64,000 nt of DNA, from assembly GCA_022560025.1 (NCBI GenBank), contig JAFISE010000086.1:62001-126000 (forward strand). Reading direction: 5' to 3'. This DNA comes from Stagonosporopsis chrysanthemi (Eukaryota; Ascomycota; Dothideomycetes; Pleosporales; Didymellaceae). This document shows, piece by piece, positions 32,850 through 44,350 of this stretch. Position numbers and translations under genes: made by a program. Each line of letters begins with the position of its first letter. The stretch's first letter is position 1. The notes beneath the pieces were generated by a model. It had not been told where the DNA came from. It searched no databases and was given only the letters and a program-made list of their open reading frames with translations.

Positions 32850-34491
32850 ATGGCTTCCCGTCCGCATGCACGCATAGGAACCTACGATGGACCTATCGAC
32901 TTGACCGAAGACGCATTCGTATTCAAGCAGGAACCTCATGACGATGATAGCCTCTTGCAGCAGATACCGCAGGCTGCGCCATATCCACCGGAATCCAACG
33001 CAAACACTGCTCACAATGGTGGAAAGGCAGCGCAAACACTGAAGACCATGGGGTTTGGGCGCAAACAATCGGCGCAGCGTGAAGAGCATCTTGAGCATCA
33101 CCAAGCAATCCACCCGTACGTCCAACCCCTTCAATGCGCAAACATGTGCTAAGAAAATCCAGTCAAGGCCATTCTACATCTTCCAGGATCCAGCAGTCGT
33201 CTCGGCGCGCTCAAAGTACGCGCCTCGATGACACAGATCAAACTGCATTCTCCGATGCGCAGCTCCAAGCTTCGGACAAGACGCCCAAAGCCAAAGCAAA
33301 GACTGGTCCACTGACCACCCGCGGCAAGAACTACGAACATGTGACAAACTTGAAACTTCCGGATACGGTTCAGTCGCCAGGTCCAGAGCTAACTCTCAGG
33401 TACCCAAACCTTGCAGCAGTGCAGACAGCTTTAGCAAACGTCGCCTCGGGTTGGACCGCGCCGCAGCCCGACGATACTCTCCCCAAAGATGAGAAAGAGC
33501 GACAGGTATGGGTTAGTCGTGTCAAAGCCGCTTTCAAGAACAGCGAGAACATGCATGGCAAGAGGGGTTTCAAGCCATGGTTGGGGAAAGTCAACATCAA
33601 CGAGGTCTACTCCGAGGAAGCAATAGAATATGCCTCACATCGTATTGTCGTAAGTACAAGCTGTATCTGCAGCGCATAGCATGGAAAAACACTAATCGAC
33701 GCAGAACGTAGCCGAGAAACTACACATCGAGGGGCCATCTTCACTACATATCTGGAGACCTGAAACGCTGGCCGACATTGAGAAGACATCGCACTTCACA
33801 TTCAAATACCGTATGGAGAACGTGCTCAAGCTCCTTTGTTACTGGAAGACTCGTTGCGAGGATATGATGCAGAACAACGGCTTCGAAGAGATTGTTGGCA
33901 TGCCTGTCAAGAAGATGATTGACGCGGTGAATAACGCCGATATGAACAAGAGTCGTCAGACCATCATTGAGAAAGGTCGCCAAGTCATGAGCCCGCAAGC
34001 CGGACCATCTGATGTCGTACCTGCAAGTGCATCGGAGACTAGAAGTGAAGCGACTGTTCAGCCTATCATTGAGGGTATGTATGTCTAAGAACAATTGATC
34101 ATGGTTACAAACTAACAGGCACGTAACAGAGATCCTGAGTAGCTCCGGAACTCCTGGAGACCAGTCACCAAACGGCAAGTTGAACGATGCTACCATCGCA
34201 CAAGATGAAGTTGATGTCACCCCAGCTCCAGGTAAGAAACGAGTTCCAGCACGCTTGGTACCTTTGATCTTCACAAACTAACCTATAGTAGCCACTGCCT
34301 CTACCAGAACTCCAGAAGAGTTAGGCAACACTGATGCAGATCTTTCGCGTAGCCCAGGAGCTGCTTCAACTACTAAGCATCTTCATCGACGAGCCTCAGC
34401 ACCGACAACCACTCCTGGCAAGCATAGCTACGGGGCTGCTCATCCTGAGGAGCGAGCCCCCAAGCGCTCTCGCTCTGCTGCATCGGAGTAG
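32850..34491 (+). CDS. unknown protein with SUMO-type motifs and helical core
   Basis: Five exons, 32850-33115, 33187-33649, 33705-34074, 34130-34231 and 34289-34491, give 467 residues; introns carry CTAAC branch sites and all phases close. The N-terminus contains PIDLTEDAF, which fits a SUMO-interacting motif, followed at once by FKQEP, a match to the psi-K-x-E SUMO-attachment consensus. A conserved-looking central part of about 190 residues (LTLRYPNLAAVQTALANV through NADMNKSRQTIIEKGRQV) is helical and rich in Trp and charged residues, including GKRGFKPWLGKVNINEVYSEEAIEYA and FKYRMENVLKLLCYWKTRCEDMM. The C-terminus is disordered and ends in a basic patch (APKRSRSAASE) that may be a nuclear localisation signal. 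I do not recognise the family; nuclear location is inference. Confidence 0.78.
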
Positions 34492-34877
34492 ATTGTTCTA
34501 CGGGGCAACAATTTGGCAGAATCTAAAGGTCACACTCGATGATCGCGTCCAGTCCCGGGGCAATCTTTTCAAGCGGTACCTAGGGAACGACATGAAGGGT
34601 CTGCCGACAAATCGGAAAGCGCGTAGCTGGATACAATTGAACAAGCGTTTTATCGATGCGGGATTGAAAGCGTTTAGATGACAAATTAGTGGGGCTATTA
34701 ACGGCTTGCTGATCAGTTTTCATTTTTATGATACAAGCTTAAGAAAACAACATCTACAACAATCTATGATTTGGCGTAGAAACTCGAAGTAGTCTCTATC
34801 TTCTTGCTTTGAAGACCCCCTCAAATGTCTATTCATAATACTCCTAAGTCCGCAGTCCATAGCTGTGATGGACTCAT
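34492..34877. other. convergent 3' flanks, no gene
   Basis: Lies between the stop codons of two convergent genes. The plus-strand frame 34334-34681 overlaps the last exon of the upstream gene in another phase and is treated as a shadow. Confidence 0.5.
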
Positions 34878-36132
34878 TCAAGCTATCATACCAGCTTTCC
34901 TGAACATTGCAAACGTGTCCCACCATGCTTCCTCCGACCTGCTCTCTATATTAAAGCCCGCACTTCTTACCCTGTCCAGGTTCAAATGTCGATCGAACGT
35001 CAACCAGTATCCTACGCTGTCCAACTGTCCCGCGTTCCAGATGTCCACCCCCTTGACACCCGCTTCTCTTATTTTATCCTGATGCCCTTCGATAAATTCA
35101 CTTGGCTTCGTATCTCCTACACTTGCTGTTCGAGGCGGCGGTACACCCTTCAACCCAAACCAGGCTGCGATTTGCGGCCAGCGCTGACGGAAGGTACTGG
35201 GAGTAGAGCTATCTGCAACATTGAATATGCGTTCTCGGAAGCTATTGGGATGCATAGATGCATAGATGGAGAGCTTCGCGAGCGTTGTCGCGCTGACCTC
35301 TGTGAATTTGGCGTCGTAGCCGGCCTGCACTCCTGGAAAGGGCACTTCGGCGCCTTCGCCATAGACAAGTTTGTAAGCAAAGAGATACACTGCCCAGTGG
35401 CCTGCAAGAGAGAATCCAGATCCGTTGGGCGTGAAGCCAATTATGGCGTCGGGGACCAGCTCGCACCACGTCCACTGCGCACCGACAGCTTCTTGGGTCA
35501 GCATGCTTCGGTAGTGCGGGTAGGCGACAGTTCTGGCGTAGTCGGCCGGTAGTCTTTCAGCTAAGTCTTCCGTGAGCGGTGCGGTGAAGATGCCATCAGG
35601 GCGATAGATGCCATATCCCTGTGGTAGTCAGTGGGCTGCACATCACTTTGCGACAGTACGTACTCTTGTTCCTCCGGGATAGACGACGAATTGAAGCTGT
35701 TTTGACACACGTTTGACTGCGCGGACGACGTGACGCATCATACTGACATTGGTCTTGACTTCTTTCTCGGAATCGTCGTCACTTTTGAATGCTGCGCTCT
35801 TATTAGACAACTCATCTCGCATGAAAAAGGTAATAGTTACCAAAATAGTATACATGGCTGATGGAAGCCACGTCTTGAACGTTATCCTGCAAAAAGCTCT
35901 CGAACTCATCTTCTTCACATAGTAGATTTGCACCTGATACAAGCTGTAGCTCTGGACGGTCCGGTGAAGGCTTTGGCCAGAAAGAGTCTTTCAAGTCCAA
36001 TTTCCTATTCAACAAAGCCGATACTTTGCAAAATGGCTGTCGTGGAGAATCTTGCATGAGCTGGTTGACGACTGACCAGCCGATCAATCCAGAAGCACCA
36101 ATTACGAGGGCATGGTAGCTAGGCTCAGTCAT
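34878..36132 (-). CDS. PRISE/SirQ-like NAD(P)-dependent reductase
   Basis: Three exons, 35841-36132, 35664-35791 and 34878-35618, give 386 residues. The N-terminal Rossmann motif is ALVIGASGLIGWSVVNQL. Family features: a HVYYFAFKS segment around the first intron, FVVYPGGTRGYGIYRPDG (the position where typical SDRs have YxxxK), and WTWCELVPDAIIGFTPNGSGFSLAGHWAVYLF followed by GEGAEVPFPG. This is the atypical SDR family of plant progesterone 5-beta-reductase/iridoid synthase-like (PRISE) enzymes and fungal SirQ-like proteins of metabolite clusters. It probably reduces an activated C=C or carbonyl group. No other biosynthetic gene is adjacent, so it is not obviously part of a cluster. Confidence 0.85.
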
Positions 36133-36841
36133 GTTTGCTGGCTTCTGAGTTGCTCAAAGTTGTACTGACGGGTAGGAATTGAGTCTTGAAGAGCATCTCT
36201 GCCGTCTTGTATAATCTTAGTAAACGGTCTAGCGCTGGTGACTGTGAATGAGTCGAGGTGGTAGTCTCCACTTAGACGAAGCGGAAGTTGCAACCGGCGG
36301 ACTGTGACGTCACTAGCGCGAATCGACCAGACAAACTGCTTCTCTAGATCAAGACGAAGATGAGATTATCTGGCAGGACAATATATCGCGATAGCCCTGG
36401 CTTTGGATTCGACACTAGAAGAGACCTTTCTGATAACTTGTGCTTAGCTCGCCGAAATGCTCTATACGGATGCACCATGCATTTGCGATCAATCTTCCCC
36501 CTGGAAGCATAAGCTATCCGAGAACTCAACGATGGAACATGAATTAGCTGAGCGTAACGTTGAAATGCTAAGTTTCAACAAGACCATGAGCATGTTTGCT
36601 CCTACTTGGGCTTCAGTGTTTGCGTACGAAGGGTTTCTGAATGTAAGATAAGTCGGGTAAGATTGGTTTCGATAGCATTTGTCACATTCTCAGACTTCAC
36701 CGTGATAAAAAGAATTATGTCGCTCTTTCTTCACCTTCACTGGGTTCTCGAACTCCACGTCTCGGGCCCTTAATAACCATCAACCACTACAGCCACCACC
36801 GCACTTATACCATTATCGACAGCTAAAGCCACATCACAGCC
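36133..36841. promoter_or_regulatory. divergent promoter region
   Basis: Separates the reductase (-) and the Q-rich gene (+). A CT-rich run just before 36842 (CTTTCTTCACCTTCACTGGG, about 36726-36745) resembles fungal core promoter pyrimidine tracts. No gene was seen. Confidence 0.4.
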
Positions 36842-38671
36842 ATGGCCGTACATAAGCATGCAATTGCGCACCACTGGATCAAACAAACCCTTGTACCGTT
36901 TCTCCTTTACGCCTTCGCACATAAACTTTCATACTCTGCCGACATCTCAGCACACATTCAGCGGTCTATCGACTTCTGCCTTCAGAAGGCAGATCACCCC
37001 AGCGATGGCGACGACCTGACCTTCGAACGCATCTTCATGGCCATAATGCACAGGCATAAGAACCTTGCACCCGACCTTGAAATGGTACTCGATCATCTTG
37101 AGCCTCTCGCAAAGTACCTGATACGACGAGCTCAGCTTAAGGGTCCGTATGAACTTTTGGAGAGGGAGGATGTTGGAAGTGCTGCTTGGACAGCGTACGA
37201 GCAGCGAAGGCTCGCAAATTTCATAAGCGAGCCAGAAAACATTGAGCAAGGTAAGTTGTATGTCGAGAAATGTTATTATTCTCGTCCTAACTGTGTGCTA
37301 GCACTTGTCACACCAACGCAGCTGCCTACATCGCCTGCAAAAGTGCCTCCATCTGAGGACTTTATCGATCCCAGGCTTTTGTACGCACAGCAAGGAAGCT
37401 TTACAGCAGCCAATGTTCCAGCGCAACTCACTACAGGCGAAGATAGCTATTATCGACGCCGCAACCGTGAGTTTGAGGATTACAACTCGCGCAGACAACA
37501 TCCCCCTGCAATGCGGGCATACGACAGCAGTCCGTACTACAACACCTCTGGAAGAGTGCATACAAATAACCCCCTTGCATACGGGTATACTCAACAGCAG
37601 GAGTCGCAGCCGCAGCCGCAGCAGTTGCCTACAGCGCCGTACATAATGCATCAGTACGCAGGACGACAAGCGTTGCCAAACACACATTGGCTTCCACAAC
37701 AGCAGTATTCACAGCGCCAGCTCGCCCTTCCGAACCCGCTCCCGGATAATACATTCAACCAGCCTTCTTTCACACAACAGGCAATATTCCCAACACAGGA
37801 AGCTTTATATCAGACAGCTCAACCCCAGCCTTTCCTTCCTCCGTACGCGAAGCAGCTGCCACGTCAACCCACCACCCCAATCCGCCCTCGGCCCAAAGTC
37901 TACTCCCCGCCTCCTCATCTTCCTTCTCCACAGAATACCTTTCGGCGCTCAAACTACACGCCAGCACCGCCAAAAGGCTTTTCTGACCACATCCAACCCA
38001 AGCTGGAGAGCAACCATTTCGCCCATCTCCGCGGCACAGAGTGGTCCCTCGCCGCCGCACAGCACGCACGCGAGATCGCAGCCAACATTACAGCACGAGA
38101 GCGCGACGATCTTGCCCAACGCATCATGCAGCGCCAACAGGCTATCTCGCTACAGTTGTCCGGCTCTGGTACGAAGACTGATCGGAGTCGAGTGAGTCCG
38201 GCGGCGTCCTTGTTCATCGGGGCTCCTCGTAGTGAGACGGTTGGAATGGGGGTAAATGGTGATGTAGCGAGCGGTGGTGTGAGCCTACCACCCACGTTGC
38301 CTTTGTGGACTGGGTCCGGAGCCGGTCGAGGATCGGAGACGGCTAGGTTCGTTACCATGGACGGCGCCGGCACCGGCAACAGCAATGGGGTGAGAAGTGA
38401 GTTGCCCTCGCTTGAGCAGGTAAGGTGTCGTTACCACTTGGGACTTACGCAGCAGCAGGGATATACTTCGGTGCCGGCAATGGCGGTACTTGGGCCTCAG
38501 AGGCAAGGTAGCTTAGGCGAGCAGACAGTACCGGGTCGTGTGCAGGGACAGCAGAGCTCGATACTCCTGACGGGTGGACAAACAGATGCTATGGCGCAAC
38601 TGAGAAACGCAGCGGTTGAAAGAGATATTGGGGCGGATATGGAGGGCGACGCAAAGATGGGTGGCGTCTAA
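36842..38671 (+). CDS. Q/P-rich protein with N-terminal helical domain, unknown function
   Basis: Reading through gives 609 residues, but a strong donor (GTAAGT at 37251), a CCTAAC branch site and TAG acceptor at 37301 define a 51-bp intron whose removal keeps the frame and gives 592 residues, with EQ-ALVTPTQ at the junction. Residues 1-135 look folded and helical (HHWIKQTLVPFLLYAFAHKL, LTFERIFMAIMHRHKNLAPDLEMVLDHLEPLAKYLIRRAQL). The remainder is disordered: DPRLLYAQQG, long Gln/Pro/Tyr-rich stretches, RPRPKVYSPPPHLPSP, and a helical island AAQHAREIAANITARERDDLAQRIMQRQ. Such layout is common in fungal transcription-related or RNA-related proteins, but I cannot name a family. Confidence 0.72.
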   Translation: MAVHKHAIAHHWIKQTLVPFLLYAFAHKLSYSADISAHIQRSIDFCLQKADHPSDGDDLTFERIFMAIMHRHKNLAPDLEMVLDHLEPLAKYLIRRAQLKGPYELLEREDVGSAAWTAYEQRRLANFISEPENIEQGKLYVEKCYYSRPNCVLALVTPTQLPTSPAKVPPSEDFIDPRLLYAQQGSFTAANVPAQLTTGEDSYYRRRNREFEDYNSRRQHPPAMRAYDSSPYYNTSGRVHTNNPLAYGYTQQQESQPQPQQLPTAPYIMHQYAGRQALPNTHWLPQQQYSQRQLALPNPLPDNTFNQPSFTQQAIFPTQEALYQTAQPQPFLPPYAKQLPRQPTTPIRPRPKVYSPPPHLPSPQNTFRRSNYTPAPPKGFSDHIQPKLESNHFAHLRGTEWSLAAAQHAREIAANITARERDDLAQRIMQRQQAISLQLSGSGTKTDRSRVSPAASLFIGAPRSETVGMGVNGDVASGGVSLPPTLPLWTGSGAGRGSETARFVTMDGAGTGNSNGVRSELPSLEQVRCRYHLGLTQQQGYTSVPAMAVLGPQRQGSLGEQTVPGRVQGQQSSILLTGGQTDAMAQLRNAAVERDIGADMEGDAKMGGV

Positions 38672-39067
38672 AGTATTGGTAGTGTTAGGTTTTGCTTTGG
38701 ATTACATTGAGCGTCGAAGAAGGGTCATGTTCTTGGAGGTTGAGTGGAAAGTCTCCAAAAGGCGTGAGGTACGACCAAGATCGATTCTTTCGAAGGGACG
38801 TTCGAGGTCCGTCTATTCGGGGAAGCTGTCTGCTCTCTTCGTTCGTCTAGCTTCTACCCAAGAGTGTGTTGGCACTTGTGCCTCATAATATGACTCGGGG
38901 CTTCTTTCCGACTCCTTCTTCTGCTGAGCAGCTGGTCAACGTTTACATGAATCCGTGGAATCGAATCGAATCGCTAGTAGATCCGGCAGGTCTATCTCGC
39001 GCCATGCAATTGTAGCAGAGCAGTCGACAGCCCAGAACTTGCTTCTCTCTCAATCTCGTAGCCTCGC
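38672..39067. other. convergent 3' flanks, no gene
   Basis: Between the stop codons of the Q-rich gene (+) and RRP41 (-). A direct repeat GAATCGAATCGAATCG occurs at about 38957-38972. Nothing else seen. Confidence 0.5.
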
Positions 39068-39823
39068 TCATCCAAATCTCTTCCCGTAGCCCTTCACGAC
39101 TCCATCAAGTATCCCTCTCATCCTCTTGCAACCCTCAATCCCCACAGCCAGCATGCCCTCCAGCCTCTCCATCCTGACTCTGGTCTCCATCAGACACACC
39201 GCCACCTTATCACTCTCCCCGAGGCACCCCACGGTCAGAAACGGCAGCTCCTGCTCCTCGAGCGTATTCAAGTCCAGCAACGGATCATCGGCACTCGCAT
39301 TATCTGCCGCGCTTGCACTCGCACTACTCGCCGCCGAGCAAGCAACCAAATAGTCCGTCATGGGAATACCTGCATCAACCAACGCCAGCGTCGCAGCGTT
39401 GATGCACGCAGCAAGCAGACTCCCATCCTGGCTTACCACATTCAGCGCGATACTAATCGTACTATGCGGAAACAAATGGCCTAACACGACACCCCCAAAC
39501 GCCTCTCGCAAACAGTGCTCCATCTCCGCGGTGCGCTTATCGCCGCGCGCATTGCGCCGCCTGTCAACACCGCTGAACGGCGCGCTGGTAATCTCGACCT
39601 CAATTTTCGCGCTGTTGTTTGCGCCGCCGCGCTGGCCGCTGTTGCGCCCTTCGTGCGGGCCTGTCACGCTACAGAGAATCTTTGTGTTGCCCATTTCGAG
39701 GTAGGAGGAGCCATCGGCGGCGGCCTGGGTGCTGATTTGTGCGTGTATTCGGCGCAGCTCGTTCCACCGCCGCCCGTCAAGGCGAAGCAGTGCGAGGGAG
39801 TAGGTCGATGTGTCGAGTGGCAT
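39068..39823 (-). CDS. SKI6: exosome core subunit RRP41 (RNase PH family)
   Basis: One exon of 251 residues, the usual length for Rrp41/Ski6. The N-terminus has the family start RLDGRRWNELRRIHAQIS and SSYLEMGNTKILCSVTGPHE. Then come FSGVDRRRNARGDKRTAEMEHCLREAFGGVV and the RNase PH hallmark ISIALNVVSQDGSLLAACINAATLALVDAGIPM. A species-specific Ser/Ala-rich insertion (SSASASAADNASADDP) sits between the two beta-sheet halves. Rrp41 pairs with Rrp45 in the hexameric ring of the RNA exosome, which threads RNA to Rrp44; the eukaryotic ring is catalytically inert in yeast and human. It is divergent from the ERCC6L2-like gene, with 373 bp between start codons. Confidence 0.94.
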   Translation of the reverse strand: MPLDTSTYSLALLRLDGRRWNELRRIHAQISTQAAADGSSYLEMGNTKILCSVTGPHEGRNSGQRGGANNSAKIEVEITSAPFSGVDRRRNARGDKRTAEMEHCLREAFGGVVLGHLFPHSTISIALNVVSQDGSLLAACINAATLALVDAGIPMTDYLVACSAASSASASAADNASADDPLLDLNTLEEQELPFLTVGCLGESDKVAVCLMETRVRMERLEGMLAVGIEGCKRMRGILDGVVKGYGKRFG

Positions 39824-40196
39824 TTTGGTGGTTGGACAGACGTTGCAGGTTTCTCTCCAGTCCTCCTCTTTCTTTTGATATGAGAAAGAACTATGTGGAC
39901 GATTTCCAGTGATGTGCGGTAGTCAATTGGGGTTTGGGCGCGAGCGTGAATTGATGACGCTAGGTTCGATATTTTGGAGAGCAGTCAAAGCTCGAGCAGG
40001 GATCCGGCAGCTTGGAAAGAGCCCCGCTTGATGATCATGTGACCGCGCGTCAACGCGTTTCATGCTTGGCGTCGTGTGAACTACCCTACCCTACACCAAC
40101 AACCCCTCTCTTTCGATCTCGGTATGACCATCAGAACAATTCGTAGCGTAGAAGTTCTTGCCTGATCGAACATGTACGGATTCATACACCGCCGCC
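39824..40196. promoter_or_regulatory. bidirectional promoter of RRP41 and ERCC6L2-like gene
   Basis: 373 bp between two divergent start codons. It contains CTACCCTACCCTACACC at 40081-40097 and a palindrome-like CGCGCGTCAACGCG near 40045. Compact head-to-head promoters often co-express housekeeping genes; that is inference here. Confidence 0.5.
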
Positions 40197-43100
40197 ATGT
40201 CCCTCCCGCGCACCAAAGCCAACAAGGACTACCACAGAGCTCTGCAGTCTTTCGCTGAGAGCGGCCCTGTCAGCGATGGAGAAAGTGACGATGGTTTCGA
40301 CATCGTAGAGTCCTCTCGCAAAGGACTGGATCTTTCACAGTACATAGAGGGTACCATTTTTTGAGGATCTGTTGACAAGCACACCACCACTAACACCACT
40401 CAGCCCTGACGCAAACACAAACACAATCGCAAGATAATGAAAGGACACAGAACGATTTTGGAGAAAATTTCGAGAATCCTGATAACGAAGTATTTGAGTT
40501 CACTACGCATGCACAAAAGCAACAGATGCTTGACTCAGAAACGGACAACGACGAACCTGAAGTCGAGTCCGAGTGGTCCGAAGAGGACACACGCGCTGCC
40601 TATGAAGAGTTCAAAAATCGGAAAACTCTAAAACGAAAGCGCGTTGCAGCAGAGGCAGTGCGGATTCGTCAGCAAAAGAAGTCGAAAGCTGCTGCTGCCA
40701 CGAGTATTGTTGGCCGAAAGCCTCTTTCCAAGTCCAAGCAGAATGACGCCCGCGAGGTGGCTTTCAGCACTGATGCCGATGAAGCGGGTGATGCAACGTA
40801 TCTTGACGATCCCATCCCTGAGTACGTCACATCGCGTCAAAGGCACCTGAAGAAACTGCACGAAGGAGGTTTGCGGTATCCGCCTAGCTTCGAAGACATT
40901 GACTTCTCAGACTTGGAGACGGACGAGAAGCCGCAGCTTGACAATGTGATCAAGCCGCAGCGCGCAAAGAAGAAAATCAGGTTGCGCGAGTCTGGAGGTG
41001 TCATTCCAGCGCCGATTGCGCAGTGGCTGCGCGACTACCAGGTGGAGGGCGTTGCCTTCCTCCACGAACGTTTTGTGAGGCAGACTGGCGCTCTACTGGG
41101 AGACGATATGGGTCTGGGAAAAACCATTCAAGTCATTGCGTTTCTTACGGCCGCTTTCGGCAAGACAGCAACCAAGCGAGATTCCAAGTGCATGCGCAAG
41201 ATCCGCCGAGATGATGGAAAGCGCTGGTACCCTCGCGTACTTATCGTTTGCCCAGGCACACTGATGCAAAACTGGGAAGATGAACTATCAAGGTGGGGTT
41301 GGTGGGAAGTGTACAGATACCACGGCAATATCGCAGACCGCAAGGGCGTACTCGGTGCCGCGAAGAAAGGAATGCTGGAGATTATGATTACAACCTACAA
41401 CACCTATCGTCTGAACGAGAGCGAAGTGAACACCATTGACTGGGACTGTGTCATCGCAGATGAGTGTCATTCCATCAAAAGCAAGTCATCAGAAGTCACA
41501 ATTGCGATGAACAAAATCAACGCACTGTGCCGTATCGGCCTCACTGGGACTGCCATACAGAACAAGTACGAAGAGCTCTGGAACCTTTTGAACTGGGCAC
41601 GGCCGGGCGCCTATGGATCGGCACAGGAATGGAAGCAAACGATCAGCATCCCCTTGAAGATGGGTCAGGCTCACGACGCAACAAATGCGCAGTTGGCGGA
41701 CTCGCGAAGCAGAGCACAAGAGCTTGTCCACAACATCCTTCCTAGTGTTTTCCTTCGCCGGATGAAAACACTCATCGCTGACCAGCTCCCCAAAAAGAGT
41801 GATCGCGTCGTTTTCTGTCAGCTCACTGATACCCAAGCTGATGCGTATAGAACATTCCTTGAGAGTGACAAATGCGAGTACATCCGCACTGCAAAGGAGC
41901 CCTGCGACTGCCAATCTGGAAAATCTCGAGGCTGGTGTTGTTATACAGACATACCCGGCCTCGATGAGAAATGGGCCAAGTTCATGTTTCCATGCATGGT
42001 CACACTGCAGAAGCTCGCCAACCACATCGCCCTCGTTGTCCCTTCATCAACAGACCCCAAAGATAAGCAGGCGAAAGACTTGCAAAATCTAGAAATAGCG
42101 TGCCCTGCTACATTCCAAGAGCTCTGGCGCAACAGAGACGCTATTCTCAACCAGTCACAGCGCGAGTTCTGCGGCAAATGGAAAGTTCTTCGTCGTCTAC
42201 TGGACTTCTGGCATGCCAACGGCGACAAGGTCCTCATTTTCTCGCACTCTGTCCGTCTCTTGAGGCTGCTGCGTGGTCTTTTCGACGTTGACGGAACAAA
42301 GTATAATTTCTCGTACCTCGATGGTAGCATGAAATACGAAGAGCGATCCAAAGCCGTGGCTGACTTCAATGCCGATCCAGAGCAGTTCGTGTTCTTGATC
42401 AGCACAAAAGCAGGCGGTGTAGGCCTCAACATCACGTCTGCAAACAAAGTGGTCGTAGTAGACCCAAATTGGAATCCAGCGTACGATTTGCAAGCGCAAG
42501 ACCGCGCATACCGCATTGGACAGACGCGAGATGTCGAGGTCTTCCGCCTGGTGTCGAGTGGTACCATAGAAGAGATTGTATATGCGCGCCAGATCTACAA
42601 GCAGCAACAAGCCAACATTGGATACAACGCATCTGAAGAACGCCGCTATTTCAAAGGTGTGATGGACCAAGCGAGCAAAAAGGGCGAGCTCTTTGGCCTG
42701 GAGAATCTGTTCACGTTCCAGGAGAACAGCGTGTTGCTCAGGGACATCATGCACAAGACCAATGTAGCCGAATCGCGCGCGGGCGTGCAAGCCGTTGACT
42801 TTCAATTCGATGAGACACAATACTCATCCGATGAAGATGAAGACATTCTCTCTAATAAGAACCTCGGAATCGAGGAAGACAATTTCGCCAGCATCAAGAA
42901 GCTCGCGGAGTCCCTCGCTACGACCACCAACGCCGAAACTGCAGCTAAACCGCGCGGTCGCAAGAAGTACCAGAAGAAGCTCGGAGCTGACCCAATCAAT
43001 GCGATTCTTGCAAAAGCGGGTGTGCAATACACGCACGAGAACTCAGAAGTTATCGGACGCAGCGAGGTCGAGGCGAGGTTGGGCAAACAAGCTATGGAGC

Positions 43101-43471
43101 TGCGCAGCGACATTGATCTTTCCAAGAAGCGCGTCTTCCAAGCAACACAGAGCCAAAGCCAGAGCCAGCGACGACCAAACACGCATTCGCACCCCCTAGC
43201 CTTCGAAGAGGATGGCGAAGAGGCCGATGACAACGAACTCAGAGAGACAGGCAGTGCAAGAAAGGGAGAGTTCAAAATTAGCTACCGGTACCGTCCTGAT
43301 GAGAGAGTCCGGAGAAGGCAATTCTGCGCTATGGCAGAGAGCATGGGGTTCGATGATCCTGTCGAATTTGCACTGCTGGTGGAGAGCAGCACGCAGGTAG
43401 AGCGACGGAAGATGCTGGAGCGCTTCTATCGGGGAAGGCGGAAAAGGCTTGCGAGGGAGCTAAGTGCTTAA
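40197..43471 (+). CDS. ERCC6L2: ERCC6L2-like SNF2-family DNA translocase
   Basis: Two exons, 40197-40350 and 40404-43471, give 1073 residues. An acidic, Gln/Lys-rich N-terminus of about 240 residues precedes the SNF2 core: DYQVEGVAFLHERF, Walker A DDMGLGKT (about residue 284), VLIVCPGTLMQNWEDELSRWG, Walker B DECH (about 404), RIGLTGTAIQNKYEELWNLLNW, and helicase C motifs ISTKAGGVGLNITSAN and QAQDRAYRIGQTRDVEVFRL (about 748). ERCC6L2-specific marks follow: the cysteine cluster KEPCDCQSGKSRGWCCY, EEIVYARQIYKQQ, and GELFGLENLFTF after the core. A C-terminal block (YRPDERVRRRQFCAMAESMGFDDPVEFALLVESSTQVERRKMLERFYRGRR) resembles the HEBO-type region of that family. Role: DNA repair, linked in animals to end resection and non-homologous end joining. 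The Walker B is DECH rather than DEAH. Confidence 0.92.
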
Positions 43472-44350
43472 GGGACCCGAGCGTATATAGGGGTCCAGGT
43501 CAAGAAAAAGGTAGAGATACCTGCAAGGCATACATTGACTGAAGTAAAAACGCATCATGACCACCCTAGCCATGCCAACACAAGTAACCTGTTCGGATAC
43601 ACCACCTCTCAGCCACTTCGTCGGAAGTACAACCGTCAAAAAGTCCGTGGTCAACATCCACGATGACGGAGATCATGTCAAGGCCACGTACGGAATCTCC
43701 TCAGCTCTTCTACCCCAGTAACGATCAACGAATCAATCGTCTCACGGGCGCGCCGACGGGGCAGAACACCACGGATGTCAAAGCGGCATAACTACACATA
43801 ATTCGTGAAAACATGTACAGGTGACGACGCTTAAACCACAACTCTGGAACCTAGTCGCTAGTGCTCGCGCACGGCAGCCCTGCGCGGCGCCGCAGCGAGT
43901 TAAGTCGGCGAGCACAAGGACGGGCCATGTCAGCGGCGCCGAAATGAATCTCCGCTACCACGATTCGAGTACCTCGGGAATATCCTTAATGCTGGTCTGG
44001 CACCAACCGGTCTGTGTAATGGCTGCACTCTAGCTGTCTTGGTCGTTGCATACCCAGACGAGAAGATCGGCTCCCGCGGCGCTAGACTGGAAGGAGGGCG
44101 TGTGCGAGAGGGACCTGCTAGTGTTTTGTTGATCTGTATAGCCTGGTGGGGAGACTACAGGCGGGACTACATTGGCGATGAGCTATGCCGATGTATAAGG
44201 CATTTTGTGCGTCATGAGTATACGGATCTTGTATTACCGATGTCCGGGGAGGACTATAATGTGTAGCCCGGACGACGATGGTGGTGGAGCACGGTATCCT
44301 GGATTATTTCTGATCGTTGTTACGTGGTATTGAGGAAAGGTGTCGGAAAT
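43472..44350. other. intergenic with a possible 54-codon ORF
   Basis: A small ATG frame at 43557-43721 (+) encodes 54 residues (MTTLAMPTQVTCSDT at its start, ISSALLPQ at its end) with fairly protein-like composition, but no support beyond that; it could be a short exon or chance. The remainder looks non-coding. Confidence 0.35.

Noticed and set aside
34334..34681. 115-codon ORF overlapping the last exon of the gene at 32850
   Set aside because: It reads another phase of an exon whose own frame closes through five splice junctions.
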